Below, piece by piece: positions 7,784-17,545 of a stretch of 42,517 nt of DNA. Made by a program: the position numbers and the translations under genes. The notes beneath the pieces were generated by a model. The model did not search any database and was not told where the DNA came from. It saw only the letters and a list, made by a program, of their open reading frames with translations. The stretch covers positions 1-42,517 of the forward strand of contig DDQG01000043.1 of NCBI GenBank assembly GCA_002342585.1. The letters run 5' to 3'. This DNA is from Prevotellaceae bacterium UBA2448. GTDB taxonomy: Bacteria > Bacteroidota > Bacteroidia > Bacteroidales > Bacteroidaceae. Within the stretch, counting starts at the first letter, position 1, and the number at the start of each line of letters is the position of its first letter.

Positions 7784-9979
7784 ATGGCTGGAAAATTAAG
7801 GCTACAGGTAGTAGATGAGGCATTTAAGCGTCAACCGGTAAATGTGGCAGTACGCAAGGAACGCCCATCAGAGTATTTTGGTAAGTATGTTTTCAATAAG
7901 CAGAAGATGCGTAAGTATCTGCCTTCGAAAGCATATAAGAAAATGTGTGATGTAATAGATAACGGAGCTCCGTTTGACCGAGCTATTGCCGATGAGGTGG
8001 CAGAGGGTATTAAGACTTGGGCTATCGAAAACGGTGTGACTCACTATACTCACTGGTTCCAGCCTCTGACAGAAGGAACTGCGGAGAAGCATGACGGTTT
8101 CGTGGAACATGACGGCAAGGGTGGAATGGTAGAGGAGTTTGAAGGCAAACTGCTTGTACAACAGGAACCTGATGCCAGTTCGTTCCCAAGCGGTGGTATT
8201 CGCAGTACGTTCGAAGCTCGCGGATATAGTGCATGGGACCCAACAAGTCCTGTGTTCATCATTGGTGATACTCTGATGATTCCTACTATTTTCATCAGTT
8301 ACACTGGGGAAGCTCTTGATTATAAGGTGCCACTGAAGAAGGCTCTGTATGCTGTTGACAAAGCTGCTACATCGGTTGCTCAGCTGTTTTACCCAGAAGT
8401 GAAGAAAGTTGTTTGCAACCTGGGATGGGAACAGGAGTATTTCCTTGTAGACGAATCGTTGTTTGCTGCTCGTCCTGACCTGGTGATGACTGGTCGTACG
8501 CTTATGGGACACGACTCAGCTAAGAACCAGCAGATGGATGACCACTATTTCGGTTCTATTCCTGCACGTGTGGAGAATTATATGAGAGATATAGAAATTC
8601 ATGCTCTCGAGTTGGGAATTCCTTGTAAGACACGTCATAATGAGGTGGCTCCAAACCAGTTTGAGTTGGCCCCTATATATGAGGAAACAAATCTTGCCGT
8701 TGACCACAATATGTTGCTTATGGGTATTATGAAACGAGTTGCCCGCAAGCATGGTTTCCGTTGTCTTTTGCACGAAAAACCTTTCAAGGGTGTGAACGGA
8801 AGCGGTAAGCATAATAACTGGAGTCTTGCCACTAATACTGGTGTGTTGCTGCATGCTCCAGGTAAGACTCCTTTTGACAACCTGCGTTTCGTTGTCTTTA
8901 CGGTAGAGACTTTGAAAGCCGTACTCGATCATAATGGTTTGCTGAAAGCCAGCATCATGAGTGCTTCGAATGCACACCGACTAGGTGCTAACGAGGCTCC
9001 TCCAGCTATCATCTCTTCATTCCTTGGTCGTACTGTGACTGACCTCTTGGAACATGTGGAGAAGGCTGACGAAGATGCTTTCAAGATGAGAGGTAAGAAG
9101 TCGTTCAAACTCGATATTCCTGCTATCCCTGAATTGCTCATAGATAATACAGACCGAAACCGTACTTCTCCTTTCGCTTTCACAGGAAACAGATTCGAAT
9201 TCCGAGCAGTAGGTTCGGAGGCTAACTGTGCAAGTGCTATGCTGACTCTGAATACTGCTGTTGCAGAGTCACTGACAGACTTCCGCGAGAGAGTAGATGC
9301 TCTGATGGCTAAGGGCGAGTCAAAAGAAAAGGCTATCCTGACTGTTGTTCGTGAGGATATTAAATACATTAAGCCAATTATCTTCAACGGAAACGGCTAC
9401 GGTGAGGAATGGAAGAAGGAAGCTGCACGACGTGGTTTGGACTGCGAGACGAGTGCTCCGGTTATCTTCGATCGTTATCTTGACGAGTCTTCAATCCGTA
9501 TGTTTGAACGCATGAAGGTTATGACCCGTCTCGAACTGGAAGCTCGCAACGAGATAAAGTGGGAGACTTATACAAAGAAGATTCAGATCGAAAGCCGTAT
9601 TTTCGGAGATATGTGTCTGAACCATATTATCCCTGTTGTTACAAAGTATCAAAGTGTGCTTATAGATAATGTGCACAAGGTGATGGAGATATTTGCTGAC
9701 AATCTGGAGAAGGCTAAGAAGATTTCGAAAGAGAATCTTTACCTTATCGAAAGCATTAGCGAACATGAGTCGTTCATCATAGAAAATGTGGAGAAGATGA
9801 TAGCTGAACGTAAGGCTGCCAATACTATCACATCGGAGAGAGAGAAGGCTATCGCTTATCATGATAATGTGGCTCCTCTGCTGGAGGAAATCCGTTACCA
9901 TGTGGATAAGCTGGAGATGATTGTTGACGACGAGGCTTGGCCTCTGCCTAAGTATCGCGAACTTCTGTTTATAAGATAG
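7784..9979 (+). CDS. glnN: Glutamine synthetase type III
   Basis: 731 residues, the size of GSIII and far longer than GSI. Near the start is FKRQPVNV; the ATP/Glu site NGSGKHNNWSLATN begins at residue 338; RFEFRAVGSEANCASAM follows. It joins ammonia to glutamate using ATP in the cytoplasm, the main ammonia-assimilation enzyme in Bacteroides and relatives (known). It stands alone on its strand with its own promoter. No PII or ammonium transporter gene is nearby. Its last 11 bases overlap the convergent agmatine deiminase gene, so there is no intergenic terminator. Confidence 0.96.
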   Translation: MAGKLRLQVVDEAFKRQPVNVAVRKERPSEYFGKYVFNKQKMRKYLPSKAYKKMCDVIDNGAPFDRAIADEVAEGIKTWAIENGVTHYTHWFQPLTEGTAEKHDGFVEHDGKGGMVEEFEGKLLVQQEPDASSFPSGGIRSTFEARGYSAWDPTSPVFIIGDTLMIPTIFISYTGEALDYKVPLKKALYAVDKAATSVAQLFYPEVKKVVCNLGWEQEYFLVDESLFAARPDLVMTGRTLMGHDSAKNQQMDDHYFGSIPARVENYMRDIEIHALELGIPCKTRHNEVAPNQFELAPIYEETNLAVDHNMLLMGIMKRVARKHGFRCLLHEKPFKGVNGSGKHNNWSLATNTGVLLHAPGKTPFDNLRFVVFTVETLKAVLDHNGLLKASIMSASNAHRLGANEAPPAIISSFLGRTVTDLLEHVEKADEDAFKMRGKKSFKLDIPAIPELLIDNTDRNRTSPFAFTGNRFEFRAVGSEANCASAMLTLNTAVAESLTDFRERVDALMAKGESKEKAILTVVREDIKYIKPIIFNGNGYGEEWKKEAARRGLDCETSAPVIFDRYLDESSIRMFERMKVMTRLELEARNEIKWETYTKKIQIESRIFGDMCLNHIIPVVTKYQSVLIDNVHKVMEIFADNLEKAKKISKENLYLIESISEHESFIIENVEKMIAERKAANTITSEREKAIAYHDNVAPLLEEIRYHVDKLEMIVDDEAWPLPKYRELLFIR

Positions 9980-10982
9980 AAGGATACTGCATTGTGCTGC
10001 AATGGAGCGACCCGTGTTGTTTGATTAGCACTCTGCAATCGATTCCGATAATTTCTCTGTTTGGAAAAACATGACGTAGTTGACTGAGTGCAATTGCGTC
10101 ATTTTCTTTTTGTCCGTAAGTAGGTACCAATACTGCTGTGTTCATGATAAGGAAGTTGGCATAGGTAGCTGGCAGACGATCTTCTCCGTCATAGATTGCA
10201 GCAGGTAAGGGTAGTGGAATGAGTTTGTACGGTTTCCCGTCGGAGGTGCGGAAGGCTTTCAGCTCTTCCTCCATAGCTTTCAGCTCGAGGTAGTGTTCGT
10301 CTGCTTGGTCGTTACACTGTACGTAGGCAATGGTTTCTTTGTCGCAAAAACGAGCCACTGTGTCAATGTGTCCGTCGGTATCGTCGCCTGCAAGCCAGCT
10401 GTGGTTGAGCCAAAGAACACGTTTTGCGTTGAAGAATTGCAGCAGTTGCGTCTCTAACGTTTTCTTGTCGGAGATGTTATTCCTGTTTTCTGCCAAAAGA
10501 CAACTGGTAGTGGTGAGCAGGGTGCCTTCTCCGTCGCTTTCTATACTGCCGCCTTCGAGAACGAAATCGCGACAGTCGGTATAGATTCCCTCAATCATGT
10601 TTGCATGGTAGAGTTTGCTGTTAATCTGATTGTCGTAGTTTGCAGCAAACTTCAGTCCCCAACCATTGAACTGAAAGTCCATAAGTATACGTTGTCCTTG
10701 GTGAAGACAGGAGAGGAAGGCATGATCGCGAGCCCAAGTGTCGTTCGTCTTGCATTCAAACAGACGAATGTTTTTGCAATCTATATGATGAATCTCCAAC
10801 TGAGCCTGCACCTCTTCCGGATTCTGTGCCACAATCAGCAGGGGTTCGCGAATACTGATTTCACGAGCCATATCGCAATAGCACTCAACTACTTCGTCGT
10901 AAATGTCAGTCCAGTCCGTATCTCTGTGGGGCCAGGTAAGTTGGACGAGTTCTTGTGGGGCAAATTCAGCAGGAAAGTTCAT
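9969..10982 (-). CDS. aguA: Agmatine deiminase / peptidylarginine-deiminase family protein
   Basis: 337 residues. Motifs of the guanidino-group hydrolase fold: QLTWPHRDTDW near the start, NDTWARDH, LEGGSIESDG, AGDDTDGHIDTVARF and the nucleophile Cys328 in GSLHCSTMQ. It converts agmatine to N-carbamoylputrescine and ammonia, a step to putrescine. No aguB (N-carbamoylputrescine amidase) gene lies in the window. Placed after rnz with only 21 bases between, so likely co-transcribed. Confidence 0.9.
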   Translation of the reverse strand: MNFPAEFAPQELVQLTWPHRDTDWTDIYDEVVECYCDMAREISIREPLLIVAQNPEEVQAQLEIHHIDCKNIRLFECKTNDTWARDHAFLSCLHQGQRILMDFQFNGWGLKFAANYDNQINSKLYHANMIEGIYTDCRDFVLEGGSIESDGEGTLLTTTSCLLAENRNNISDKKTLETQLLQFFNAKRVLWLNHSWLAGDDTDGHIDTVARFCDKETIAYVQCNDQADEHYLELKAMEEELKAFRTSDGKPYKLIPLPLPAAIYDGEDRLPATYANFLIMNTAVLVPTYGQKENDAIALSQLRHVFPNREIIGIDCRVLIKQHGSLHCSTMQYPSIL

Positions 10983-11013
10983 GGGGAGTTTATAGTTTAA
11001 AGTTTACAGTTTA
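10983..11013 (-). repeat. TAAACTN heptamer repeat at the rnz stop codon
   Basis: Read on the minus strand, four perfect TAAACTN units; the second TAA is the rnz stop codon (11004-11006) and the others fall 7 bases apart, one in each frame. The tract fills the whole rnz-aguA gap. Confidence 0.85.
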
Positions 11014-11918
11014 ATTGTCATTCCTTCGTTGGCTGCAATAGTGTTTGGAAATATGTTTTGTGCCTCGTGGAGAAGAACTGATTCGTCTTTGTAGCGCGAA
11101 GAGAAATGCCCGATGAGCAACTGTTTGGCATTTGCTTCTTTTGCCATCATTGCTGCTTGAGAGGCCGTGCTATGGAAATTCTGACGGGCAAGCAATTCGT
11201 GTTCTTTCGAGAATGTAGCTTCATGATAAAGCAGGTTTACTCCTTGTAGCTTTTCTGTAAGTTCCGGAGCATACATGGTGTCTGACATGTATGCAAAACT
11301 ACGTACCGGGTCAGCAGGGGTAGTGAGGAGGTGGTTCGGAATGACTTCGCCATCGGGAGTGGTCCAATCCATTCCTGCCTTGATGTTGTTTATCTGTGAC
11401 ACGGGAATGCCGAATGCATCTATTGCATCGCGTCGGATATGTGGAAGCAGCGGTTTTTCCTGAAAAAGATAACCTATACAGGGTACACGATGTTTCAGAG
11501 GGAGAGTGCTGATAGTAACAGAACGGTCCTCGTATATAACTTCCGACTGACGATGGCTTACCTCATGCAGCTCAATGGAATAGGTGGTTCCGGCACAGAA
11601 AAAGTCTATCTGTGGCTGGAATATTTCTTTCATACCTGTTGGTCCCCATACGTGCAAGGTCGCTGTACGTCCCAGGAGAGCCAGGGTAGAGAGAAGTCCT
11701 ATCAGACCGAAACAATGGTCGCCGTGCAAATGTGTTATGAATATATTATGTATATTCTGCATCTTCAGTTTGCTTCGTCGCAGTTGCATCTGAGTTCCTT
11801 CTGCACAGTCAATCATGAAGAGTTTCTCGCGGATGTTGAGTACCTGCGAGGAACAAAAATGATGCGGAGTGGGTAAAGCCGCTCCGCATCCTAGTATGTA
11901 TAGTTCGAATTTTTCCAA
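11004..11918 (-). CDS. rnz: Ribonuclease Z
   Basis: 304 residues, metallo-beta-lactamase fold. The zinc motif HLHGDH is at 63-68, and GCGAALPTPHHF is the usual N-terminus. Further ligands are in SDTMYAPE and the C-terminal LIGHFSSRY. It cuts the 3' trailer of tRNA precursors. It follows rpsA with 24 bases between, and could share its promoter. Confidence 0.95.
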   Translation of the reverse strand: MEKFELYILGCGAALPTPHHFCSSQVLNIREKLFMIDCAEGTQMQLRRSKLKMQNIHNIFITHLHGDHCFGLIGLLSTLALLGRTATLHVWGPTGMKEIFQPQIDFFCAGTTYSIELHEVSHRQSEVIYEDRSVTISTLPLKHRVPCIGYLFQEKPLLPHIRRDAIDAFGIPVSQINNIKAGMDWTTPDGEVIPNHLLTTPADPVRSFAYMSDTMYAPELTEKLQGVNLLYHEATFSKEHELLARQNFHSTASQAAMMAKEANAKQLLIGHFSSRYKDESVLLHEAQNIFPNTIAANEGMTIKL

Positions 11919-11942
11919 CTATTATGTGATTGACACAGTCAA

Positions 11943-13727
11943 TTATTCAGTCATTGAAGCCTTGAGTGCAGCAAGTGCATCGAGGTCGCCAAGAGTAGTA
12001 GAAGCAGCTACATTCTTAATCTGTGGAGCAGCTTCCTTGGCAGGACGAGCAGACTTCTTAGCAGCTGTCTCTGCCTTCTTAGCAGCCTTAGCCTCAGCAC
12101 GAGCTACATCTTCGTAGATACGACTGTGAGAAAGAATGATGCGCTTAGCTTCCTTGTTGAACTCGATTACCTTGAAATCGAGAGTTTCACCAAGCTGAGC
12201 CTGGCTTCCGTCTTCCTTAACGAGGTGCTTTGGAGTAGCAAAACCTTCAACACCACCTTCGAGAGCAATTACAGCACCCTTGTCGAGTACTTCTGTAATC
12301 TTACCCTGGTGAACAGTATCCTGTGCATATATAGTTTCGAATGCATCCCATGGGTTGTCCTCAAGCTGCTTGTGACCGAGTGAGAGACGACGGTTTTCTT
12401 TGTCGATGTCAAGAACCTGTACTTCGATTGTCTCACCAACCTTTGTGAACTCAGATGGGTGCTTAACCTTCTTAGTCCAAGAAAGGTCTGAGATGTGGAT
12501 AAGACCATCAACACCTTCTTCTACTTCTACGAATACGCCGAAGTTAGTGAAGTTGCGAACCTTTGCAGTGTGCTTGCTGCCAATAGGGTACTTCTCTTCG
12601 ATGTTCTCCCATGGATCAGCCTTGAGCTGCTTAACGCCGAGTGACATCTTACGTTCTTCGCGGTCGAGAGTAAGGATAACTGCCTCTACTTCGTCGCCTA
12701 CCTTCATGAAGTCCTGAGCTGAGTGGATGTGAGCGCTCCAAGACATTTCAGATACGTGGATAAGACCTTCTACACCTGGTGCAATCTCAATGAATGCGCC
12801 GTAGTCAGCCATAACAACAACTTTACCCTTAACCTTGTCGCCAACCTTAAGATCTGCTGGCAGAGCATCCCATGGGTGTGGAGTGAGCTGCTTCAGACCA
12901 AGAGCGATACGCTTCTTCTCATCATCGAAATCAAGGATTACGACGTTGAGCTTCTGGTCGAGCTGTACAACTTCCTTAGGATCAGTTACGCGACCCCAAG
13001 AGAGGTCTGTGATATGGATGAGACCATCAACACCACCGAGGTCGATGAATACTCCGTATGATGTGATGTTCTTAACAGTTCCTTCAAGAATCTGTCCCTT
13101 TTCAAGTTTAGAGATGATAGCCTTCTTCTGCTCTTCGAGTTCTGCCTCGATAAGAGCCTTGTGGCTTACAACTACGTTGCGGAATTCCTGGTTAATCTTA
13201 ACAATCTTGAATTCCATAGTCTTGCCAACGAATGTATCGTAGTCGCGGATTGGTTTAACGTCAATCTGGCTGCCTGGGAGGAATGCCTCTGTACCGAATA
13301 CATCAACAATCATACCACCCTTAGTGCGGCACTTAACGTAACCGTTAACGATTTCATTCTTTTCGAGCGCTTCGTTTACGCGGTCCCAAGAACGGCTCTG
13401 ACGTGCCTTCTTGTGTGAGAGCAGGAGCTGACCTTTCTTGTCTTCCTGATTCTCGATGTAAACTTCAACTTTGTCGCCTACCTTAAGGTCATCGTTGTAA
13501 CGGAATTCGCTACGTGCAATAACACCGTCGCTCTTGTAACCGATGTTAACGATAACCTCACGGTCAGTGATTGAAGTAACGATACCATCAACGACATCGT
13601 TGTTGTTTACACTGCTAAGAGTACCCTCGTAAGCAGCTTTTTCTGCCTGCTTGTCTGCTGCAGAACCGCCATTTTCGAATTCGTCCCAATTGAAATCTTC
13701 CAGCGGAGTAATGTTCTTTGTTGCCAT
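11943..13727 (-). CDS. rpsA: 30S ribosomal protein S1
   Basis: 594 residues with six S1 RNA-binding repeats starting near 42, 127, 212, 298, 384 and 470; four are marked by GLIH or similar (GVDGLIHITDLSW, GVEGLIHVSEMSW, GVDGLIHISDLSW). The C-terminal about 60 residues are Ala/Lys-rich. S1 helps load mRNA on the 30S subunit. This matters in a phylum whose mRNAs, as in this window, have no clear Shine-Dalgarno sequences. Confidence 0.97.
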   Translation of the reverse strand: MATKNITPLEDFNWDEFENGGSAADKQAEKAAYEGTLSSVNNNDVVDGIVTSITDREVIVNIGYKSDGVIARSEFRYNDDLKVGDKVEVYIENQEDKKGQLLLSHKKARQSRSWDRVNEALEKNEIVNGYVKCRTKGGMIVDVFGTEAFLPGSQIDVKPIRDYDTFVGKTMEFKIVKINQEFRNVVVSHKALIEAELEEQKKAIISKLEKGQILEGTVKNITSYGVFIDLGGVDGLIHITDLSWGRVTDPKEVVQLDQKLNVVILDFDDEKKRIALGLKQLTPHPWDALPADLKVGDKVKGKVVVMADYGAFIEIAPGVEGLIHVSEMSWSAHIHSAQDFMKVGDEVEAVILTLDREERKMSLGVKQLKADPWENIEEKYPIGSKHTAKVRNFTNFGVFVEVEEGVDGLIHISDLSWTKKVKHPSEFTKVGETIEVQVLDIDKENRRLSLGHKQLEDNPWDAFETIYAQDTVHQGKITEVLDKGAVIALEGGVEGFATPKHLVKEDGSQAQLGETLDFKVIEFNKEAKRIILSHSRIYEDVARAEAKAAKKAETAAKKSARPAKEAAPQIKNVAASTTLGDLDALAALKASMTE

Positions 13728-13821
13728 AAAAATAAAAAATAGTTTGTTTAATTAATAAAGTTAGACATTATATTGATATATAAAATCACTGGTTTTGCAT
13801 GTAAAAACACACAAACCGGGC

Positions 13822-13830
13822 GCAAAGGTA
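13822..13830 (-). promoter_or_regulatory. Promoter -7 element for rpsA
   Basis: Minus-strand TACCTTTGC, a consensus match, leaving a leader of about 90 bases before the rpsA start. The -33 box is not clear. Confidence 0.6.
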
Positions 13831-13863
13831 CGACATTTTTCTGAATTAGAAACTATTTTTCTG

Positions 13864-13899
13864 TAAAAAAACACCCGCAACTTCACAGTTACGAGTGTT
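13864..13899 (-). terminator. Terminator of the carboxylase operon
   Basis: A 13-bp stem with two mismatches (13870-13882 with 13887-13899, loop TCAC) is followed on the minus strand by seven T. It lies 60 bases after the beta-subunit stop. Confidence 0.8.
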
Positions 13900-13961
13900 C
13901 AGGCTTTTAACAATTAAATGATATTATATTAAGTTACAACAATTTCCCTTTTTGTAGAGAG

Positions 13962-15407
13962 CTATAGAGGCATGTTGCCATGCTTCTTCGGCGGATTGCT
14001 TTCGTTTTTGTTGTGTGCCATATCCAAAGCCTGGATAAGTCTCAGACGAGTATCGCATGGTTCGATAATCTCGTCAATGTATCCGAGTTCTGCAGCGCGT
14101 GTTGGAGTTGCGAATTTTTTCCTGTATTCCTCGATTTTCTCTTTACGTTCTTCAGGTGTGGCTTTGCGATAGAGTATATTGCAAGCTCCTTCTGCACCCA
14201 TTACTGCAATTTCTGCTGTCGGATAAGCCAGATTTATGTCAGCTCCAATACATTTACTGTTCATAACGATGTAGGCTCCTCCATATGCTTTTCGGGTGAT
14301 GAGTGTGATTTTGGGCACTGTAGCTTCTGCAAAAGCATAGACAATCTTTGCTCCGTGACGGATTATTCCTCCATGCTCCTGACTCACTCCTGGCAGGAAT
14401 CCTGGCACGTCTTCAATAGCTATAAGCGGAATATTAAAGCAGTCGCAGAATCGGATAAATCTTGCTGCTTTGTCTGATGCATCAATATCAAGAGAACCGG
14501 CAAGGAAGTTAGGCTGATTGGCAACAAATCCAACGCTGCGTCCTGCCATGCGCCCGAAACCGATAACTATATTTTTTGCAAAATCAGGTTGTACCTCGAA
14601 GAAATATTGCTGGTCGCATACTGGAGCAATGATGTCACGAATGTCGTATGGTACGTTTGGGTCAGTTGGTACCACATTATCCAGTTCGTGACAAACTCTG
14701 TTTACTTCGTCTGTAATCGGATAGGATGGCGCATCCTCCATATTGTTTGAAGGGATGAATCCTAAAAGTTCACGTATGGTCATCAATGCTTCTTCGTCAT
14801 CATTGCAGATAAAGTGGCTCACTCCGCTCACACTATTGTGAACTGATGCTCCTCCAAGCGTTTCTTTATCCACATCTTCGTTCGTTACTTCTTTTACTAC
14901 GTTTGGTCCCGTGACGAACATCTGACTCTGGTCTTTCACCATAAGAATGAAGTCGGTGAGGGCAGGGGAGTAGCATGACCCTCCAGCACAGGGTCCCATG
15001 ATTGCGCTGATTTGTGGAATCACACCGCTTGCCATAACATTTCGCTTGAAGATGTGGGCAAAGCCAGTAAGTGATTCTACACCTTCTTGAATACGAGCAC
15101 CTCCAGAGTCGTTCAGTCCAATGATAGGAGCTCCGTTCTTTAGTGCCAGTTCCTGTACTTTTGCTATTTTCTGTGCGTTAGCAGCGGATAACGAACCACC
15201 AAGAACAGAAAAATCGAATGCATAGACAAATACATTGCGACCGTCAATTTTACCGTATCCGGAAATAACTCCGTCGCCTTCCACTTTTTTGTCTGCCATA
15301 CCAAAGTCGGTGCAACGATGAACCACATGTTTGTCCAGTTCTACGAACGTACCTCTGTCGAGTAGCGTTTCTATTCTTTCTCTTGCAGTAAGTTTATTCT
15401 GAGTCAT
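13962..15407 (-). CDS. pccB: Acyl-CoA carboxylase carboxyltransferase (beta) subunit, propionyl-CoA type
   Basis: 481 residues from the ATG at 15407 (a second ATG at 15419 would overlap the stop of the previous gene). Motifs: DSGGARIQEGVESL, IMGPCAGGSCYSPALTDF, then EDVPGFLPG, HGGIIRHGAK and RKAYGGAYIVM in the second crotonase-fold half. It moves the carboxyl group between carboxybiotin and the acyl-CoA. Propionyl-CoA carboxylase or methylmalonyl-CoA decarboxylase is the best reading; substrate is inferred. The protein begins almost directly at KLTARERIETLL, so about 30 N-terminal residues usual in PccB proteins are missing. Confidence 0.88.
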   Translation of the reverse strand: MTQNKLTARERIETLLDRGTFVELDKHVVHRCTDFGMADKKVEGDGVISGYGKIDGRNVFVYAFDFSVLGGSLSAANAQKIAKVQELALKNGAPIIGLNDSGGARIQEGVESLTGFAHIFKRNVMASGVIPQISAIMGPCAGGSCYSPALTDFILMVKDQSQMFVTGPNVVKEVTNEDVDKETLGGASVHNSVSGVSHFICNDDEEALMTIRELLGFIPSNNMEDAPSYPITDEVNRVCHELDNVVPTDPNVPYDIRDIIAPVCDQQYFFEVQPDFAKNIVIGFGRMAGRSVGFVANQPNFLAGSLDIDASDKAARFIRFCDCFNIPLIAIEDVPGFLPGVSQEHGGIIRHGAKIVYAFAEATVPKITLITRKAYGGAYIVMNSKCIGADINLAYPTAEIAVMGAEGACNILYRKATPEERKEKIEEYRKKFATPTRAAELGYIDEIIEPCDTRLRLIQALDMAHNKNESNPPKKHGNMPL

Positions 15408-15411
15408 AATT

Positions 15412-15921
15412 CTATACATTTAGTTTGATAAGTGGTTGTTCTACTCTCACACTGTCACCCTCCTTTACAAGAATTTCCTGTACTTTGCAGTCTGAAGAAA
15501 CTTTGTAGTTCGACTGCATTTTCATTGCTTCCATAGTGAGCACTGTGTCGCCTGCTTTAAGTTCCTGACCCTGTTTGACGTAGATTTTTACTATCTTGCA
15601 TGGCATAGGAGCTGTGATGGTGTCAGCCTGAGCAGCATCAGCTGATTTCCCTCTTCTCATCCTCATGTACTTAGCACGCGAATCGAGCATATCAATCTGA
15701 TATGTAGAGTAGTTCAGATTTACCTGATAGTGTTTGCCACTGCTGTTTTTTGTCAGTTCGGCGCTGTATGAATTCCCTTCATAAATCATAGAACATGTGC
15801 CGTTGTTGAGCATTGCTACATCAACGTCATATATTTGTCCGTCGATTTCTATTTTAACATTGTTGCCATCTTTGTTCAATAGAGTGGCATCAAAAGTCTT
15901 GTTCCCAACTTGTATCTCCAT
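15412..15921 (-). CDS. Biotin carboxyl carrier protein
   Basis: 169 residues from the ATG at 15921, chosen because an upstream ATG at 15957 lies inside the biotin carboxylase gene while 15921 falls just after its stop. The C-terminal biotinyl domain carries EAMKM, with Lys at about 134 as the biotin site. The N-terminal half is a beta-rich region that in related carboxylases links the carrier to the enzyme core. It carries carboxybiotin between the two catalytic subunits. The spacing on either side is 4 bases, so the three genes are one operon. Confidence 0.9.
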   Translation of the reverse strand: MEIQVGNKTFDATLLNKDGNNVKIEIDGQIYDVDVAMLNNGTCSMIYEGNSYSAELTKNSSGKHYQVNLNYSTYQIDMLDSRAKYMRMRRGKSADAAQADTITAPMPCKIVKIYVKQGQELKAGDTVLTMEAMKMQSNYKVSSDCKVQEILVKEGDSVRVEQPLIKLNV

Positions 15922-15925
15922 AGTT

Positions 15926-17440
15926 TTATACTCTAAGTACTCCTTTCTGTAGTCCAAAAGCCCTCCAACGACTGATGGCAGAGCTATCCTGCGATGCGGC
16001 TTGTGAACTGTTTTCCTCTAAATTCATCAAATAGTCTATGTATGCTGCTATGACAGCCATCGTTTCAGAATCATTCTTAAATCCTGGTCGTGGACGAAGG
16101 CGATCCTGATTTCTTTCTATAAAGTAAGTATTGTAATTGCCATTTTTGAAATCCGGCACATCTATGATGCGTCGCAGATAACGTATGTTTGTTGTGAGTC
16201 CTGTTATCTTGTATTCGTAAAGAACACGGCGCATACGTTCTATAGCGTACTCGCGAGTAGTTGCCCACACAATTAGCTTCCCAATCATAGGGTCGTAGTG
16301 CATAGGAATTTCATAACCTTCATATACATAAGAGTCTATTCTGGTGCCGATTCCATGAGGTTCGGTTAGCTGCTGAATGATACCTGGTGAAGGCATGAAA
16401 TTATGTTCTGTGTCTTCAGCACAGATACGGCATTCTATAGCATGACCTCTTTGTTTTATGTCTTCCTGACGTAGGTGCAAAGATTGTCCGTCTGCAATTT
16501 TTATCTGTTCCTTTACCAAATCAATTCCAATTACTTCTTCTGTAATAGGGTGTTCAACTTGCAAGCGAGTATTCATCTCAAGGAAATAGAACTTATGATT
16601 TTTATCAACCAGAAACTCAATAGTTCCAGCTCCTACGTAGTTGACGGCTTTTGCCGCAGCAACTGCCTTTGCGCCCATTTCCATGCGAAGATTATAGTCT
16701 ATGAAGGGGCTCGGACTTTCTTCAACAATTTTTTGGTGACGACGTTGTACACTGCATTCTCGATCGTACAAGTGGATGACATTTCCGTGCTTGTCACCCA
16801 AAATCTGAAACTCTATGTGGTGTGGTTCCTCTACAAATTTTTCTATATAAACAGTATCGTCACCGAATCCTGCTATTGCTTCGCGTTTTGCGGCATTGTA
16901 CATCTCTTCTACATCTTCCTCACGTTTAATGAGACGCATACCTTTGCCTCCACCACCCATACTTGCTTTCAGCATTACAGGAAAACCTATCTCCTTGGCA
17001 ACTTTTTTGGCTTCTTCAGCCGACTGGAGGGGTTGTTCTGTACCAGGTACAACAGGTACACCTGCAGCTTTCATTTTTTGTCGTGCACGAATTTTATCAC
17101 CCATTTCCTCCATCGTTTCCGGATTAGGACCGATGAAGATAAAACCTTCAGCTTCACATCTGCGAGCAAACTCTGCATTCTCTGACAGAAATCCATACCC
17201 GGGGTGAATAGCATCTACTCGATGTTTTTTTGCAGCCTCGATGATGTGATCTATGTTCAGATAACTGTCGCTGCTGGTAGCTCCCCCGATGCATTCTGCT
17301 TCATGTGCGAAACTTACGTGGCGTGAAAGTCTGTCTGCTGTGCTATATACGGCTACAGAGCGAATACCCATCTCGTAGCAACTACGCATGACACGAATAG
17401 CTATCTCGCCACGATTAGCAACTAAAACCTTTCTTATCAT
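15926..17440 (-). CDS. Biotin carboxylase subunit of acyl-CoA carboxylase
   Basis: 504 residues from the ATG at 17440 (MIRKVLVANRGEIAIRV). The open frame runs upstream to 17545 but through the riboswitch, so the later start is right. ATP-grasp fold: GYGFLSENAEFA, GGGGKGMRLI, ECSVQRRHQKIVEESPSP, FLEMNTRLQVEHP. It carboxylates biotin on the carrier protein using ATP and bicarbonate. A dedicated 500-residue subunit next to BCCP and PccB-like genes points to propionyl-CoA carboxylase rather than fatty-acid acetyl-CoA carboxylase. Confidence 0.92.
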   Translation of the reverse strand: MIRKVLVANRGEIAIRVMRSCYEMGIRSVAVYSTADRLSRHVSFAHEAECIGGATSSDSYLNIDHIIEAAKKHRVDAIHPGYGFLSENAEFARRCEAEGFIFIGPNPETMEEMGDKIRARQKMKAAGVPVVPGTEQPLQSAEEAKKVAKEIGFPVMLKASMGGGGKGMRLIKREEDVEEMYNAAKREAIAGFGDDTVYIEKFVEEPHHIEFQILGDKHGNVIHLYDRECSVQRRHQKIVEESPSPFIDYNLRMEMGAKAVAAAKAVNYVGAGTIEFLVDKNHKFYFLEMNTRLQVEHPITEEVIGIDLVKEQIKIADGQSLHLRQEDIKQRGHAIECRICAEDTEHNFMPSPGIIQQLTEPHGIGTRIDSYVYEGYEIPMHYDPMIGKLIVWATTREYAIERMRRVLYEYKITGLTTNIRYLRRIIDVPDFKNGNYNTYFIERNQDRLRPRPGFKNDSETMAVIAAYIDYLMNLEENSSQAASQDSSAISRWRAFGLQKGVLRV

Positions 17441-17455
17441 AATACATACATTTAA

Positions 17456-17476
17456 ATTGACAACATAATTGTCAAT
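17456..17476 (-). promoter_or_regulatory. Candidate expression platform of the cobalamin riboswitch
   Basis: On the mRNA, ATTGACA and TGTCAAT form a 7-bp hairpin ending 15 bases before the biotin carboxylase ATG. A second copy of AATTGACA sits at the 3' end of the aptamer (about 17540-17547) and could pair with the same TGTCAATT instead, giving two exclusive folds. Confidence 0.5.
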
Positions 17477-17545
17477 TATCATCAATAAATTTGTTTTGTA
17501 ATCTTCTATCCGTAGTCCCGCAGAAAGAAGTGGCTTATGTGTCAA

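Noticed and set aside
17441..17545. Longer N-terminus for biotin carboxylase
   Set aside because: The extra codons lie in the riboswitch leader; the family starts at MIRKVLVANRGE.
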